64,000 nucleotides of DNA from JAZKID01 sp965247525. GTDB lineage: Bacteria > Pseudomonadota > Alphaproteobacteria > Rhizobiales > UBA4765. The translations under genes were made by a program, and so were the position numbers. This document shows positions 7,358 through 16,823 of the stretch, in pieces (positions within the stretch are counted from its first letter, which is position 1; each line of letters opens with the position of its first letter). Under the pieces are notes generated by a model. The model was not told the origin of the DNA, ran no database searches, and saw nothing but the letters and a program-made list of their open reading frames with translations. The stretch spans positions 1,116,001 to 1,180,000 of the forward strand of contig OZ252015.1 of the NCBI GenBank assembly GCA_965247525.1, in the 5' to 3' direction.

Positions 7358-9778
7358 ATGGCCAACGCATTGCCTCTGACACCTGAAAACGAATATGGCG
7401 CCGACAGCATCAAGGTCCTCAAAGGCCTCGACGCGGTGCGTAAACGCCCCGGCATGTATATCGGCGACACCGATGACGGCTCCGGCCTGCATCATATGGT
7501 CTATGAGGTCGTCGACAACGCGATCGACGAAGCGCTGGCCGGTCACGCAACAGAAGTCACCGTGACATTGAACGCAGACGGGTCTTGCACGGTGCGCGAC
7601 AATGGCCGCGGCATTCCGACAGGCATGCATTCTGAAGGCATTTCGGCGGCTGAGGTCATTATGACGCAGCTGCATGCGGGCGGAAAATTTGACCAGAACT
7701 CCTACAAGGTGTCAGGCGGTCTGCACGGCGTCGGCGTATCCGTCGTCAATGCGCTCTCCACCACGCTGCGCCTGACAATCTGGCGCGATGACAAACAACA
7801 TGTGATCGATTTTGCCCATGGCGATTCCGTCGCGCCGTTAAAAGTGGTTGGGCCGGCCAATGGCCAGCGCGGAACGGAAGTGACCTTTCTTCCCTCCACC
7901 CAGACATTCACGCAAACGGAATTTGATTTTAAAACGCTGGAGCATCGCCTGCGCGAGCTCGCATTCCTGAATTCCGGCGTCAACATTGTCCTCACTGACA
8001 AACGCCATGCCGAAATCCGCACCGAGCGTCTTTACTATGAAGGCGGCCTAGAGGCCTTTGTGCGCTATCTCGACCGCGCCAAAACACCGCTGATTGCTGC
8101 GCCGATCCTGACACGTTCGGAGCGCGACGGCATCACAGTCGAATGCGCACTGCAATGGAACGACAGCTACCACGAAACCGTTTTGTGTTTTACCAACAAT
8201 ATTCCGCAGCGCGATGGCGGCACGCATCTTGCGGGGTTTCGCGGCGGGCTGACGCGGCAGGTCACAGGCTATGGCGAGCGCTCCGGCATTACCAAAAAAG
8301 AAAAAGTGGAAATTACCGGCGACGATTCACGCGAAGGCTTGACCGCCGTTGTCTCCGTCAAGGTTCCCGATCCGAAATTTTCATCGCAGACCAAAGACAA
8401 GCTGGTCTCATCGGAAGTGCGCCCTGTTGTCGAAAGCCTGCTCAATGAAGCGCTTGGCACATGGTTTGAAGAGCATCCTGGCGACGCTAAAATCATCATC
8501 AACAAAGTGGTCGAAGCCGCCGCCGCGCGCGAAGCGGCGCGCAAAGCCCGCGAGCTGACCCGCCGCAAAGGCGCGCTCGATATCGCGTCCCTGCCCGGCA
8601 AGCTTGCCGATTGCCAAGAGCGCGATCCGGCAAAATCTGAGTTGTTTATCGTTGAAGGTGATTCAGCCGGCGGTTCCGCCAAGCAGGGCCGCGCCCGTGA
8701 ATATCAGGCCGTGCTGCCTCTGCGCGGAAAAATCCTGAACGTGGAGCGCGCGCGCTTTGACAAAATGCTCGGCAGCCAGGAAATCGGCACACTGATTACG
8801 GCGCTGGGTACAGGTATCGGCCGCGACGATTTTAACGTCGATAAACTGCGCTATCATAAAATTATCATCATGTCAGACGCCGATGTCGACGGCTCGCATA
8901 TCCGCACGCTTTTGCTTACCTTCTTTTACCGGCAGATGCCGCAAATCATCGAGCGCGGCCACCTCTATATTGCGCAGCCCCCGCTCTATAAAGTCTCGCG
9001 CGGCAAATCCGAAAACTACATCAAAAACGAAAAAGCGCTTGAAGACTTTTTAATCACCTCCGGCCTTGAAGACACTGTTCTGACGGTTGCCGGCGCAAGC
9101 CAGCGCGCAGGCGCTGATCTTGAATCTGTTTTGCGTGATGCGCGCGCGGCGCGCCAGATCATTGCGGGTTTAAATTCGCGCTACCTGAAACCACTTGTTG
9201 AGCAGGCTGCCATTGCCGGGGCGCTGAACCATGAGCTTTTAAGCGACCAGAGCGCCGCCGAAACAGCGGCGCAATATATTGCCAAAAGGCTCAACGCGCT
9301 TCAGGACGATGGCGAGCGCGGCTGGACGGGCGAGGCCAGCCCAACGGGCTATGTGTTCACGCGCGTCCTTCGCGGCGTGCCGGAACGCCATGAGATTGAC
9401 CTGTCTTTGCTCAATTCCGTCGAAGCGCGGCGGCTTGATGCCATGGCGGCCCATTTGCAGGACACATATGCCGAACCAGCCATTCTGCGCCGTAAAGACG
9501 GCGAGCATGTTGTCCATGGCCCGTTGGCACTGGTCGCCGCTGTCATGGAAAGCGGCCGCAAAGGTCTTTCGCTTCAGCGCTATAAAGGCCTTGGCGAAAT
9601 GAATCCCGAACAGCTCTGGGAAACCACGCTTGACCGTGATGTGCGCTCGCTCTTGCAGGTGAAGCTTGGCGCGGTTGATGAAACCGACGATGTTTTCACC
9701 AAGCTGATGGGCGATCTTGTTGAGCCGCGCCGCGATTTTATCGTTGAAAATGCCCTGTCGGCCAGCGTGGACGTTTAA
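7358..9778 (+). CDS. gyrB: DNA gyrase subunit B
   Basis: 806 residues, typical for GyrB. The N-terminal GHKL ATPase shows VVDNAIDEALAGHA, DNGRGIPTGMH and GGLHGVGVSVVNALS; the TOPRIM metal site shows EGDSAGGSAKQGR and SDADVDGSHIRTL; the C-terminus has the QRYKGLGEMNPEQLW motif that contacts GyrA. It supplies ATP hydrolysis for negative supercoiling. The frame is open to 7256, but that upstream part (Cys-rich, no resemblance) is rejected; ATG 7358 gives MANALPLTPENEYGADSIKVL, matching family starts. The region between about residues 530 and 700 is somewhat divergent and alanine-rich, as in other alphaproteobacterial GyrB. gyrA is not in the window. Confidence 0.96.
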   Translation: MANALPLTPENEYGADSIKVLKGLDAVRKRPGMYIGDTDDGSGLHHMVYEVVDNAIDEALAGHATEVTVTLNADGSCTVRDNGRGIPTGMHSEGISAAEVIMTQLHAGGKFDQNSYKVSGGLHGVGVSVVNALSTTLRLTIWRDDKQHVIDFAHGDSVAPLKVVGPANGQRGTEVTFLPSTQTFTQTEFDFKTLEHRLRELAFLNSGVNIVLTDKRHAEIRTERLYYEGGLEAFVRYLDRAKTPLIAAPILTRSERDGITVECALQWNDSYHETVLCFTNNIPQRDGGTHLAGFRGGLTRQVTGYGERSGITKKEKVEITGDDSREGLTAVVSVKVPDPKFSSQTKDKLVSSEVRPVVESLLNEALGTWFEEHPGDAKIIINKVVEAAAAREAARKARELTRRKGALDIASLPGKLADCQERDPAKSELFIVEGDSAGGSAKQGRAREYQAVLPLRGKILNVERARFDKMLGSQEIGTLITALGTGIGRDDFNVDKLRYHKIIIMSDADVDGSHIRTLLLTFFYRQMPQIIERGHLYIAQPPLYKVSRGKSENYIKNEKALEDFLITSGLEDTVLTVAGASQRAGADLESVLRDARAARQIIAGLNSRYLKPLVEQAAIAGALNHELLSDQSAAETAAQYIAKRLNALQDDGERGWTGEASPTGYVFTRVLRGVPERHEIDLSLLNSVEARRLDAMAAHLQDTYAEPAILRRKDGEHVVHGPLALVAAVMESGRKGLSLQRYKGLGEMNPEQLWETTLDRDVRSLLQVKLGAVDETDDVFTKLMGDLVEPRRDFIVENALSASVDV

Positions 9779-9906
9779 ACGCTTCCTCGCCTTTTTGTCA
9801 TATGCCTGACATCTGGCTCCTTTATGCCAAGGACAAATCGCTTGGCCTGTCATGGGCCTTGCGGTATGACCAACGCATTAACGCCATATTATAAGGAGCA
9901 TTGAAA

Positions 9907-10422
9907 ATGACATTTAGCAGCCCTATCGGCCGGACACGTTTAAATACAACACAGTCTATTGTCCCAAATTTTAATTTGAAGTCTTACGATGCCGAACCTG
10001 CGATTACCGCACTGGTTGGCTATCTTATCAAAAACGCGACTGCCGATTTGCGCACCGCCGTCAACCTGCGCCTGAAAGACGGCGCACTTCCCGTTGGTGT
10101 CATTGCCAACGAAAAGACCCGCGAGGCTCTTTTGAGCTTTGTCGACGGCAAAGGTGCAAAACAGGTTTTCTATTACGATGGCCGCGAGATTTTGCCCGCC
10201 AATCTGACAGAGCAAGACGTGCAACATTCATACAGCAAGCTGATTGAGGACCTGAATGATTACGACCATCCCGGCCATAACAGTTCAAGCAACCCCACGC
10301 TTGCCGAACATCTTTCCGAGCAGCAAAAGATTATAACGAAAAAAGTTGGCGAGCTTAATGCACTTGCGGGCACAGACCCAAAGAGCAGCTCAACTGTTGA
10401 AATCGCCATTTCAAAAATCTGA
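9907..10422 (+). CDS. Hypothetical protein, unknown family
   Basis: 171 residues from ATG 9907, chosen because AAGGAG at 9893-9898 sits eight bases before it; the TTG at 9901 would be too close. Soluble, mixed composition, no signal peptide or membrane segment. Residues around 30-110 (ALVGYLIKNATADL..., LPVGVIANEKTREALLSFV) could be a small alpha/beta fold; the C-terminal third is helical and Lys/Glu-rich with a Ser/Asn/His-rich patch near 125-135. I recognise no domain. It follows gyrB by 128 bases with its own strong ribosome binding site. A hairpin (about 10431-10462) without a T-run follows. It and the next two small genes form an unexplained group after gyrB. Confidence 0.6.
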   Translation: MTFSSPIGRTRLNTTQSIVPNFNLKSYDAEPAITALVGYLIKNATADLRTAVNLRLKDGALPVGVIANEKTREALLSFVDGKGAKQVFYYDGREILPANLTEQDVQHSYSKLIEDLNDYDHPGHNSSSNPTLAEHLSEQQKIITKKVGELNALAGTDPKSSSTVEIAISKI

Positions 10423-10602
10423 TTTTTTTATAGCAGCCCTTGCAATTATGCGGGGGCTGCAAATTGCTAACATTTAAAATGCCATATATTCAGCATAACA
10501 ACGTGTAAACGACACGTTCAAAAACGGTTTCCGCGTTAGTGTTAAAATCGCATCGCGCTTTCAATCGCTCGAAATACATGTAGGCTGGCAGGAGTAGAAA
10601 AT

Positions 10603-10830
10603 TTGTCAGTTGAGTATTTGAATATGTCTATCCAGGGTATTGGTTCACAGTTGTTCTCACGCGGCGCAGAGCGCAGCAGTGGCGTTGAACAGTTCGGCAA
10701 AATTGTTGATAAGCGCCTGAACGGTTCAGCGCTTGATGGCGGCTTGCGAAAGACAGATACAGTCAGCGAAACAGCCAAACAGCGCATTGCCGCTTTCGAT
10801 TTCAAAAAATTCGCCGAGCATCTGGCTTAA
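10603..10830 (+). CDS. Small hypothetical protein
   Basis: 75 residues from TTG 10603, preceded by AGGAG at 10590-10594 with ideal spacing; an ATG at 10624 (68 residues) is the alternative. The sequence is hydrophilic with a Gly/Ser-rich middle (RGAERSSGVEQ, LNGSALDGGLRK) and a short C-terminal helix TAKQRIAAFDFKKFAEHLA. No family is recognised. Only four bases separate it from the next gene, so the two are probably translated from one message. An independent reason to believe it is the good ribosome binding site and this tight coupling. Confidence 0.5.
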   Translation: MSVEYLNMSIQGIGSQLFSRGAERSSGVEQFGKIVDKRLNGSALDGGLRKTDTVSETAKQRIAAFDFKKFAEHLA

Positions 10831-10834
10831 TTGC

Positions 10835-11080
10835 ATGGCAAAAAACCTCGTCCTTTATCATGACAAACGCACTGGCGCTTCGTTGATGATCGCATCCGGC
10901 GCTGACGAGTCTGTTTATTTTCCTTACAATATCGACACAGGTAAGTTTTCATACGGCATGCACGGGCCACTTCTCGCGCCCAACAAATTGCCTGTCAAAT
11001 ATTTTATGCATCTCAATCCCACTACCCAGCGTCCGCTCGGCATTGAAAAAGACATTGAAGTCGTGGCTGTGAAGCGTTAA
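10835..11080 (+). CDS. Small hypothetical protein
   Basis: 81 residues from ATG 10835, four bases after the previous stop; a longer frame begins at 10733 but runs through the upstream gene in another frame and is rejected. The sequence (MAKNLVLYHDKRTGASLMIA ... VKYFMHLNPTTQRPLGIEKDIEVVAV) suggests a compact beta-rich domain, with no membrane segment or signal peptide and no family I can name. Its stop overlaps the stop of the convergent metallo-hydrolase gene by four bases. Confidence 0.5.
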   Translation: MAKNLVLYHDKRTGASLMIASGADESVYFPYNIDTGKFSYGMHGPLLAPNKLPVKYFMHLNPTTQRPLGIEKDIEVVAVKR

Positions 11081-11733
11081 GCCGCGCGCGTCTTTAAAAA
11101 CGGATTGTTATGACGCTCCGCGCCAACCGTTGTTGAATTTCCATGCCCGGGAAGAAGCACGATCTCATCACCCAACACCAGAATTTTTTCGCGGATCGCG
11201 TCCATCAGCTGCTTCGTGTTTCCGTAGGGAAAATCTGTGCGGCCAACTGAACCTTCAAAAACCGTATCGCCGGCTATCACAAATCCTGCATCTTCATTGA
11301 CATAAATCACATGGCCGGGCGTGTGGCCGGGCACATGCCGCACATCGAACTGCATCGCGCCAATCGTCACAAGGTCGCCATCCTGCACATAGCGGTCCGG
11401 TTTAAACGCCTTTGCGGTTTCAACGCCGTATTGCAGACCCACCACCGGCAGCTCATCCAGCAGAAACTGGTCATCGCTATGCGGGCCTTCGATGCCGCAT
11501 TCAAGCCTGTCGGCAAGATCGCGCGCGCCGCCGGCATGGTCGATATGTCCATGGGTCAAAATAATTTTTGTCACGCGCGCGCCGGCGCGGCGGATGGTTT
11601 CTTCAATCAGGGGCACATCGCCGCCCGGATCGATGATTGCTCCGGTCATGTCCATCGTATCGACAATGAGCAGGCAGTTTTGCTGGAAGGGTGTCACCGG
11701 AATAACCGTGATCTGGAAGCGTGTGTCTTTCAT
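11077..11733 (-). CDS. Metallo-beta-lactamase-fold hydrolase, glyoxalase II-like
   Basis: 218 residues from ATG 11733 (GGCAGGG just upstream); the open frame extends further into rpsA-antisense sequence and is not used. The dinuclear zinc site is complete: HGHIDH at 61-66, VPGHTPGH, the bridging aspartate in IAGDTVFEGSVGRTDFP, and the final histidine in LLPGHGNSTTVGAE. This short single-domain form (YcbL/GloC-like) lacks the C-terminal substrate domain of classical glyoxalase II; hydrolysis of S-lactoylglutathione or another thioester is likely. It follows the aroA-cmk-rpsA cluster on the same strand but is separated by a terminator. Confidence 0.85.
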   Translation of the reverse strand: MKDTRFQITVIPVTPFQQNCLLIVDTMDMTGAIIDPGGDVPLIEETIRRAGARVTKIILTHGHIDHAGGARDLADRLECGIEGPHSDDQFLLDELPVVGLQYGVETAKAFKPDRYVQDGDLVTIGAMQFDVRHVPGHTPGHVIYVNEDAGFVIAGDTVFEGSVGRTDFPYGNTKQLMDAIREKILVLGDEIVLLPGHGNSTTVGAERHNNPFLKTRAA

Positions 11734-11760
11734 CCCTGCCTTGTAACCCCATGCGTGCAT

Positions 11761-11791
11761 AAAAAAAAGCCCGCATCGCGCGGGCTTTTTA
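11761..11791 (-). terminator. Intrinsic terminator after rpsA
   Basis: Stem AAAAAGCCCGC/GCGGGCTTTTT with long A/T tracts on both sides, 25 bases beyond the rpsA stop on the minus strand and before the hydrolase start at 11733. Confidence 0.88.
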
Positions 11792-11815
11792 AATCTTGAA
11801 AGACGGGGCGGTGTT

Positions 11816-13711
11816 TTAAGCGTCGTCGCCGTCTTCTTTTGCTGTTTTCTTTTTGGCTTTTGCTTTTGGCTTGACGTCGCCCTCTTCTGAGGCCGCTTCG
11901 TCGTCAGCTTTTGCTTTTTTGGCCGGTGCTTTTTTGGCAGGCTTTGCTTCGGCATCGCTCTCGGTTTTTTCGGTTGAGCGCTGCTTCATCGCGGCGCCAA
12001 GAATATCGCCAAGCGATGCTCCTGAATCCGCCGAGCCGTATTGAGCAATGGCTTCTTTTTCTTCAGCAACCTCAAGCGCCTTGATCGACACCTGAACCTT
12101 TTTCGCTTTTTTGTCGAAAAGTGTGATGCGGGCATCAACCTTTTCACCAGCGGCAAAACGGTCAGGGCGTTGATCGGAACGATCACGTGCCAATTCCGAA
12201 CGGCGGATAAAGGTCACAAATTCGGTGCCGGAGATTTTGACATCGATGCCGTTTTCCTTCACCTCGACAACTTCGCAAGTGACGATCGCGCCTTTGCGAA
12301 GTTCATCATCGCTGCCGCCGCTTGTCGCGGCTTGCGCTGATGTGTCCGCGCCTTCCGGTGCCTGTGTCAGCTGCTTCAAACCAAGAGCCACACGCTCTTT
12401 GTCGGTATCGACATCGAGAACGATGGCTTTGACCTTCTGGCCGACATCGTAATCGTCCATCGCCTGCTCGCCCGGTTTGACCCAATCGAGATCTGACAGA
12501 TGAACCATGCCATCGATGTCGCCCGGCAGGCCGATAAACAGGCCGAACTCAGTCTTGTTTTTGACTTCGCCTTCGATTGTCGAACCAATCGGATGCTTGG
12601 CAAAGAAATCATTCCATGGATTGTCCTGCGTCTGTTTCAGGCCCAGTGAAATGCGGCGCTTGGCGCTATCAACTTCAAGAACCATAATTTCAACGTCTTC
12701 GCCTGTCGACACAATCTTGTTTGGCGATACGTTCTTCTTGCCCCATGACATTTCGGAGACGTGGATAAGCCCTTCAATGCCTGGTTCAAGTTCAACAAAC
12801 GCGCCGTAATCGGCAATGTTTGTCACTGTGCCTTTGATGCGCGTGTTGACATGGTAGCGCTGCTCAATTCCGGCCCATGGGTCAGACTGAAGCTGTTTCA
12901 TGCCAAGTGAAATGCGGTGTGTTTCAGGGTTGATCTTGATGATCTGGACTTTGACCTGATCGCCGACATTCAGCACCTCTGCCGGATGGTTGACACGGCG
13001 CCATGCGATATCGGTGACGTGCAGCAAGCCATCAACGCCGCCCAGATCAACGAACGCACCATAATCGGTGAGGTTCTTGACCGTACCGTCAATGATCTGG
13101 CCTTCGGACAGATTTGCAACCAGTTCAGCGCGGCTGTCGGCGCGGCTTTCTTCAAGCACGGCACGGCGCGAGACAACGATGTTGCCGCGACGGCGATCCA
13201 TCTTCAAAATCTGGAAGGGCTGCGGTGCGTTCATCAAAGGTCCGATATCGCGCACAGGGCGGATATCAACCTGGCTGCGCGGCAAGAAGGCCGTCGCGCC
13301 ATCAAGGTCAACCGTGTAGCCGCCTTTGACAGCGTTGAAGATTGTGCCTTCAACTTTTTCTTCCGATTTGAATGCGCGCTCAAGCTTCGTCCAGCTTTCT
13401 TCGCGGCGCGCTTTTTCACGGCTCAGAACGGCTTCGCCGACAGCGTTTTCAACGCGCTCAAGATAAACCTCAACGGTCTCGCCGATGGAGGGCATTGTGC
13501 GGCCGGGGCCCTGAAATTCCTTGGCCGCGATCCGGCCTTCCGTTTTCAGTCCGACATCGACGACGATGAAATCTTTTTCGAATGCGACGACGCGGCCGTT
13601 GATGACGGCGCCTTCGTAAAAATTATTTTCAGAAAAACTTTCGTCCAGCAGAGACGCGAAATCTTCACGTGTGGGAGCGGACTTTTGTGGTTTCAGGGCA
13701 GCAGCGTTCAT
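11816..13711 (-). CDS. rpsA: 30S ribosomal protein S1 with Lys/Ala-rich tail
   Basis: 631 residues: about six S1/OB-fold repeats that hold mRNA on the 30S subunit. Repeat cores are visible, such as VDLGGVDGLLHVTDIAW, VELEPGIEGLIHVSEMSWG and LPGDIDGMVHLSDLDW, each followed by a 'RISLGLKQ'-type strand. The N-terminal SFSENNFYEGAVINGRVVAF is the usual start region. The last 60 residues form a low-complexity charged tail of PAKKAPAKKA-type repeats and acidic stretches, longer than in S1 of about 560 residues and reminiscent of histone H1-like tails elsewhere in this window. It is third in the classic aroA-cmk-rpsA order, with a 190-base leader before it (13712-13902). Confidence 0.96.
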   Translation of the reverse strand: MNAAALKPQKSAPTREDFASLLDESFSENNFYEGAVINGRVVAFEKDFIVVDVGLKTEGRIAAKEFQGPGRTMPSIGETVEVYLERVENAVGEAVLSREKARREESWTKLERAFKSEEKVEGTIFNAVKGGYTVDLDGATAFLPRSQVDIRPVRDIGPLMNAPQPFQILKMDRRRGNIVVSRRAVLEESRADSRAELVANLSEGQIIDGTVKNLTDYGAFVDLGGVDGLLHVTDIAWRRVNHPAEVLNVGDQVKVQIIKINPETHRISLGMKQLQSDPWAGIEQRYHVNTRIKGTVTNIADYGAFVELEPGIEGLIHVSEMSWGKKNVSPNKIVSTGEDVEIMVLEVDSAKRRISLGLKQTQDNPWNDFFAKHPIGSTIEGEVKNKTEFGLFIGLPGDIDGMVHLSDLDWVKPGEQAMDDYDVGQKVKAIVLDVDTDKERVALGLKQLTQAPEGADTSAQAATSGGSDDELRKGAIVTCEVVEVKENGIDVKISGTEFVTFIRRSELARDRSDQRPDRFAAGEKVDARITLFDKKAKKVQVSIKALEVAEEKEAIAQYGSADSGASLGDILGAAMKQRSTEKTESDAEAKPAKKAPAKKAKADDEAASEEGDVKPKAKAKKKTAKEDGDDA

Positions 13712-13902
13712 AAGATGATGTATCCATGCCGGCGGGCTTGTGTGAAGGAACTGCTCTTCAATCCATCTCCCTCTTTAAACAGGGTGCCGACATGACGAAG
13801 CAAAAAGCAGGGACCACGCGAAACAACCAACCGACACAGGGCGGCACTATCTGAACGTCAATTCAGGAAGGGCATGCCGGTGACCAAGATACGCTTTTGC
13901 GA

Positions 13903-14553
13903 TTATCCCGCTTTTGGTATCTTGCTGCCGGCCATTTGGTCGATCAGGCTGCGCGCAGCCTCGAACGCCTCTTCTATATCCATATTTGTGGTGTCGAGCA
14001 ACCTTGCATCGCTCGCCTGACGCAAAGGCGCATCATGGCGTCCGCTGTCGCGCGCATCGCGCTGGCGAATGGTCTCCAGCACGTCTTCAAATGTGGTGCT
14101 TTGTCCGCGCGCAATAAATTCGGTAAAGCGGCGCGCAGCGCGCACCTCGGGCGAGGCCGTGACGAAAAGTTTGGCCGCCGCATCGGGGCAAATTACGGTG
14201 CCGATATCACGGCCATCGATGACCGCGCCCGGCGGCGTGCTTGCAAAACTGCGCTGGAGATCGAACAGAGCGCGGCGGACATCGCCATGCGCGGCAACCA
14301 CGGAGGCGGCCTCACCCAGCTTGACCTTGCGCAGGTTTTCATCGACAAGTCTTTGGATTTGAAGGGTTTTTGCGATTTCTGCGGCAGCGTGCGCATCGCT
14401 CAAATCATGGCCTTTGTCGAGCATCTGCGCGGCCACCGCCCGGTAAAGAAGTCCGGTATCGAGATGGGGCAGGTTGTAATGGCGCGCCAGCCGGCGCGAC
14501 AAGGTGCCCTTTCCCGAGCTTGCCGGTCCATCAATGGCAATCACCAAAGTCAT
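13903..14553 (-). CDS. cmk: Cytidylate kinase
   Basis: 216 residues; phosphorylates CMP and dCMP using ATP. The P-loop GPASSGKGT (9-17) and the LPHLDTGLLYRAVA segment that binds the nucleotide are clear, as is VIDGRDIGTVICPDA and the lid-like FTEFIARGQ. ATG 14553 overlaps the last four bases of aroA (ATGA), so the two are translationally coupled. Together with rpsA downstream this is the conserved aroA-cmk-rpsA cluster. Confidence 0.95.
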   Translation of the reverse strand: MTLVIAIDGPASSGKGTLSRRLARHYNLPHLDTGLLYRAVAAQMLDKGHDLSDAHAAAEIAKTLQIQRLVDENLRKVKLGEAASVVAAHGDVRRALFDLQRSFASTPPGAVIDGRDIGTVICPDAAAKLFVTASPEVRAARRFTEFIARGQSTTFEDVLETIRQRDARDSGRHDAPLRQASDARLLDTTNMDIEEAFEAARSLIDQMAGSKIPKAG

Positions 14554-15863
14554 GCGATTTTCGCCCCCAGCCCGTGCATGGTTGTCAAAAATTCCGGAAA
14601 GCTGGTGGCGATCATGCGCCCGTCGTCAATCTGGACGGGCTTTTGGCTGGCAAGCCCCATCACCAGAAACGCCATGGCAATGCGATGGTCGTGATGTGTT
14701 TCCACAACCCCTCCGCCTTCAACGCTGCCTGTGCCTTCAACGATCAGCGTATCGCCCTCAATCAAAGCCGTGACGCCATTGGCGCGCAGGCCAGCGGCGA
14801 TCGCGGTCAGCCTGTTGCTTTCCTTGACCGTCAATTCATGCAGGCCGTGAAAAACACTGCGCCCTTTGGCAAAGGCGGCGGCGACAGCCAGAACCGGATA
14901 TTCGTCAATCATCGACGGCGCGCGCGACGCCGGCACGTCGACGGCGCTCAGCGGCCCATATGTCACTGTGATATCGCCAATCTCCTCGCCGCCCTCCTCG
15001 CGCCTGTTCTCGATGGCAAGCCGTGCACCCATCTCAACAAGTGTCGTGAACAGGCCGGTGCGGGTCGGGTTCAGCATCACGGCGTCGAGTGTCACCGTTG
15101 AGCCTTCAACTAGAAGCGCGGCCACCATCGGAAAAGCTGCTGAGGACGGATCTGCGGGAATGGCAATGGTTTGTGGGCGAAGCTCGGCCTCGCCGTCGAT
15201 TGTAATTTTGCGTGTCCCGTTGCTTTGTGTCTCGACATGAATGGCCGCGCCAAAGGCGGCCAGCATTTTTTCGGTGTGGTCTCGTGTGGGCACAGGCTCA
15301 ATCACGATTGTGCGCCCGGGTGTGTTCAGCGCGGCCAGCAGGATGGCCGATTTCACCTGCGCCGAGGCCACAGGCAGCGTGTAGGTCAGCGGCACAGGCA
15401 GTGTGGCGCCGCGCATTGTCAGCGGCAGCTTTTCCCCCGCAGCGCTGTGCAGCACTTCAGCGCCCATCTGTTTCAGCGGCGTGAGGACACGCGCCATCGG
15501 GCGTGAGCACAGCGACACATCGCCCGTAAAACAGGTTTTAAAATCATAGGTCGCGGCAACGCCCATCATCAGGCGTGCGCCCGTGCCTGCATTGCCAAAA
15601 TCCAGCGGCGCGTCCGGCTCTAACAGAGCGCCGACGCCAACGCCGCTGACCTGCCATGTCTCGCTTGTCTTCGTGAGCGTTGCGCCAAACGCCGCGCACG
15701 CTACTGCTGTCGCCATCACATCATCCCCCTCAAGCAGGCCGGTAATGCGTGTGGTGCCGACGCTTAAAAGGCCGAGAATCAGTGCCCGGTGCGACATGGA
15801 TTTGTCGCCCGGCACACGCACGGTGCCTTTTAGCGGCGCGGATGCTGTCGCCGTCAGCGGCAT
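14550..15863 (-). CDS. aroA: 3-phosphoshikimate 1-carboxyvinyltransferase (EPSP synthase)
   Basis: 437 residues from the chosen ATG at 15863; transfers enolpyruvyl from PEP to shikimate-3-phosphate, step six of the shikimate pathway. Recognisable parts are LKGTVRVPGDKSMSHRALIL at the N-terminus, GNAGTGARLMMGV, the arginine-bearing TRDHTEKMLAAFGA and IDEYPVLAVAAAFAKG near the C-terminus, then KESNRLTAIAAGLRANG. GNAGTGAR with glycine at the first-domain loop suggests a class II-type enzyme. Open frame continues to 16043, and ATG 15938 is an alternative start; I prefer 15863 because it gives family-like length and N-terminus. Overlaps cmk by four bases. Confidence 0.93.
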   Translation of the reverse strand: MPLTATASAPLKGTVRVPGDKSMSHRALILGLLSVGTTRITGLLEGDDVMATAVACAAFGATLTKTSETWQVSGVGVGALLEPDAPLDFGNAGTGARLMMGVAATYDFKTCFTGDVSLCSRPMARVLTPLKQMGAEVLHSAAGEKLPLTMRGATLPVPLTYTLPVASAQVKSAILLAALNTPGRTIVIEPVPTRDHTEKMLAAFGAAIHVETQSNGTRKITIDGEAELRPQTIAIPADPSSAAFPMVAALLVEGSTVTLDAVMLNPTRTGLFTTLVEMGARLAIENRREEGGEEIGDITVTYGPLSAVDVPASRAPSMIDEYPVLAVAAAFAKGRSVFHGLHELTVKESNRLTAIAAGLRANGVTALIEGDTLIVEGTGSVEGGGVVETHHDHRIAMAFLVMGLASQKPVQIDDGRMIATSFPEFLTTMHGLGAKIA

Positions 15864-16028
15864 AGGCCGTAATGAATCAGTATTGTCTTTAAGGCTTAAA
15901 CCCAAGGCTGGCGCACTTTCAAAATCCTGCAAAATCATCTGTTTGTTTGCGACGGCTGGTGCGTTTTGACAAGTGCGAATGAATAGTCTAACGAGCCGCG
16001 ACGAACGATAAGAGCAATGAGGTTGAAC

Positions 16029-16445
16029 GTGGCAAAAGCCCAACTTGGTACAAAACGTGTTTGCGCAGAATGCGGCACAAAATTCTATGACATGGAAAAA
16101 GATCCCATCGTCTGCCCAAAATGCAATACTGTTTTCCAGCCGGTGAAGCTGACGCGCGCTGAAAAGGCCGCGGCCTCCGCCATTAAGCCCACCGAAGAGA
16201 TTGCCGATCTGCCCGCAGCAGAAGAGGACGATACGGTTCTTGTCTCGCTTGAAGACGCGGAAGCGGAACAGACCGCGACAGGCGCAAAAGGCAAACTTGA
16301 TGTCGATGGTGAAGACATTGATGACGAGATCGAAGACAGCGCCGATGATGATGACGACGACGATACATTCCTTGAAGAAGACGACGAAGATCCGGACGTG
16401 TCCGAACTGATCGACGGCGACATCGATGAAGATGAGGAAACATAA
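16029..16445 (+). CDS. FYDLN-type zinc-ribbon acidic protein
   Basis: 138 residues from GTG 16029, chosen because GAGG at 16019-16022 is correctly spaced and because family members begin AKAxLGTKRVC. The N-terminal 40 residues form a zinc ribbon with two CxxC knuckles (CAEC, CPKC) flanking TKFYDMEKDPIVCP, the hallmark 'FYDLN' motif (here FYDME). The rest is extremely acidic and disordered, with Asp/Glu runs around 100-138. The family is alphaproteobacterial and of unknown function. It is divergent from aroA and lies 89 bases before tRNA-Ala, an arrangement common in the group. Confidence 0.88.
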   Translation: MAKAQLGTKRVCAECGTKFYDMEKDPIVCPKCNTVFQPVKLTRAEKAAASAIKPTEEIADLPAAEEDDTVLVSLEDAEAEQTATGAKGKLDVDGEDIDDEIEDSADDDDDDDTFLEEDDEDPDVSELIDGDIDEDEET

Positions 16446-16534
16446 GGGCTAAAACAAACAGCTTGAGAGCAAAGCTTAAAACAGCCTATAAGAACAGAAG
16501 CGAAAGTCACCCCGGGCTTTCGCACCAAAAAATT

Positions 16535-16610
<76 letters not shown>

Positions 16611-16823
16611 ACACAAGCGTTTAAAAATCGATCCTGTGAATCGATTTTAGCTTTTGTTGCCAAGCGCTTTCAGCGCGCGGCAGATTGAACATTCCAACAA
16701 ACTATTTTGAAACAAAAAATGCCAAGCGACACTCTCGCGCGGCGGGTTTCTTTTAAGACAATTCGAGCGTCCAACATTCATCTTCTCACTGGTCTTTATT
16801 TTGTCATCGGCTATCTAGGTCCT

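Noticed and set aside
12917..13795. Open frames of up to 292 codons antisense to rpsA, and similar ones antisense to aroA and gyrB
   Set aside because: They follow the codon pattern of the sense gene and have no family resemblance or ribosome binding sites.
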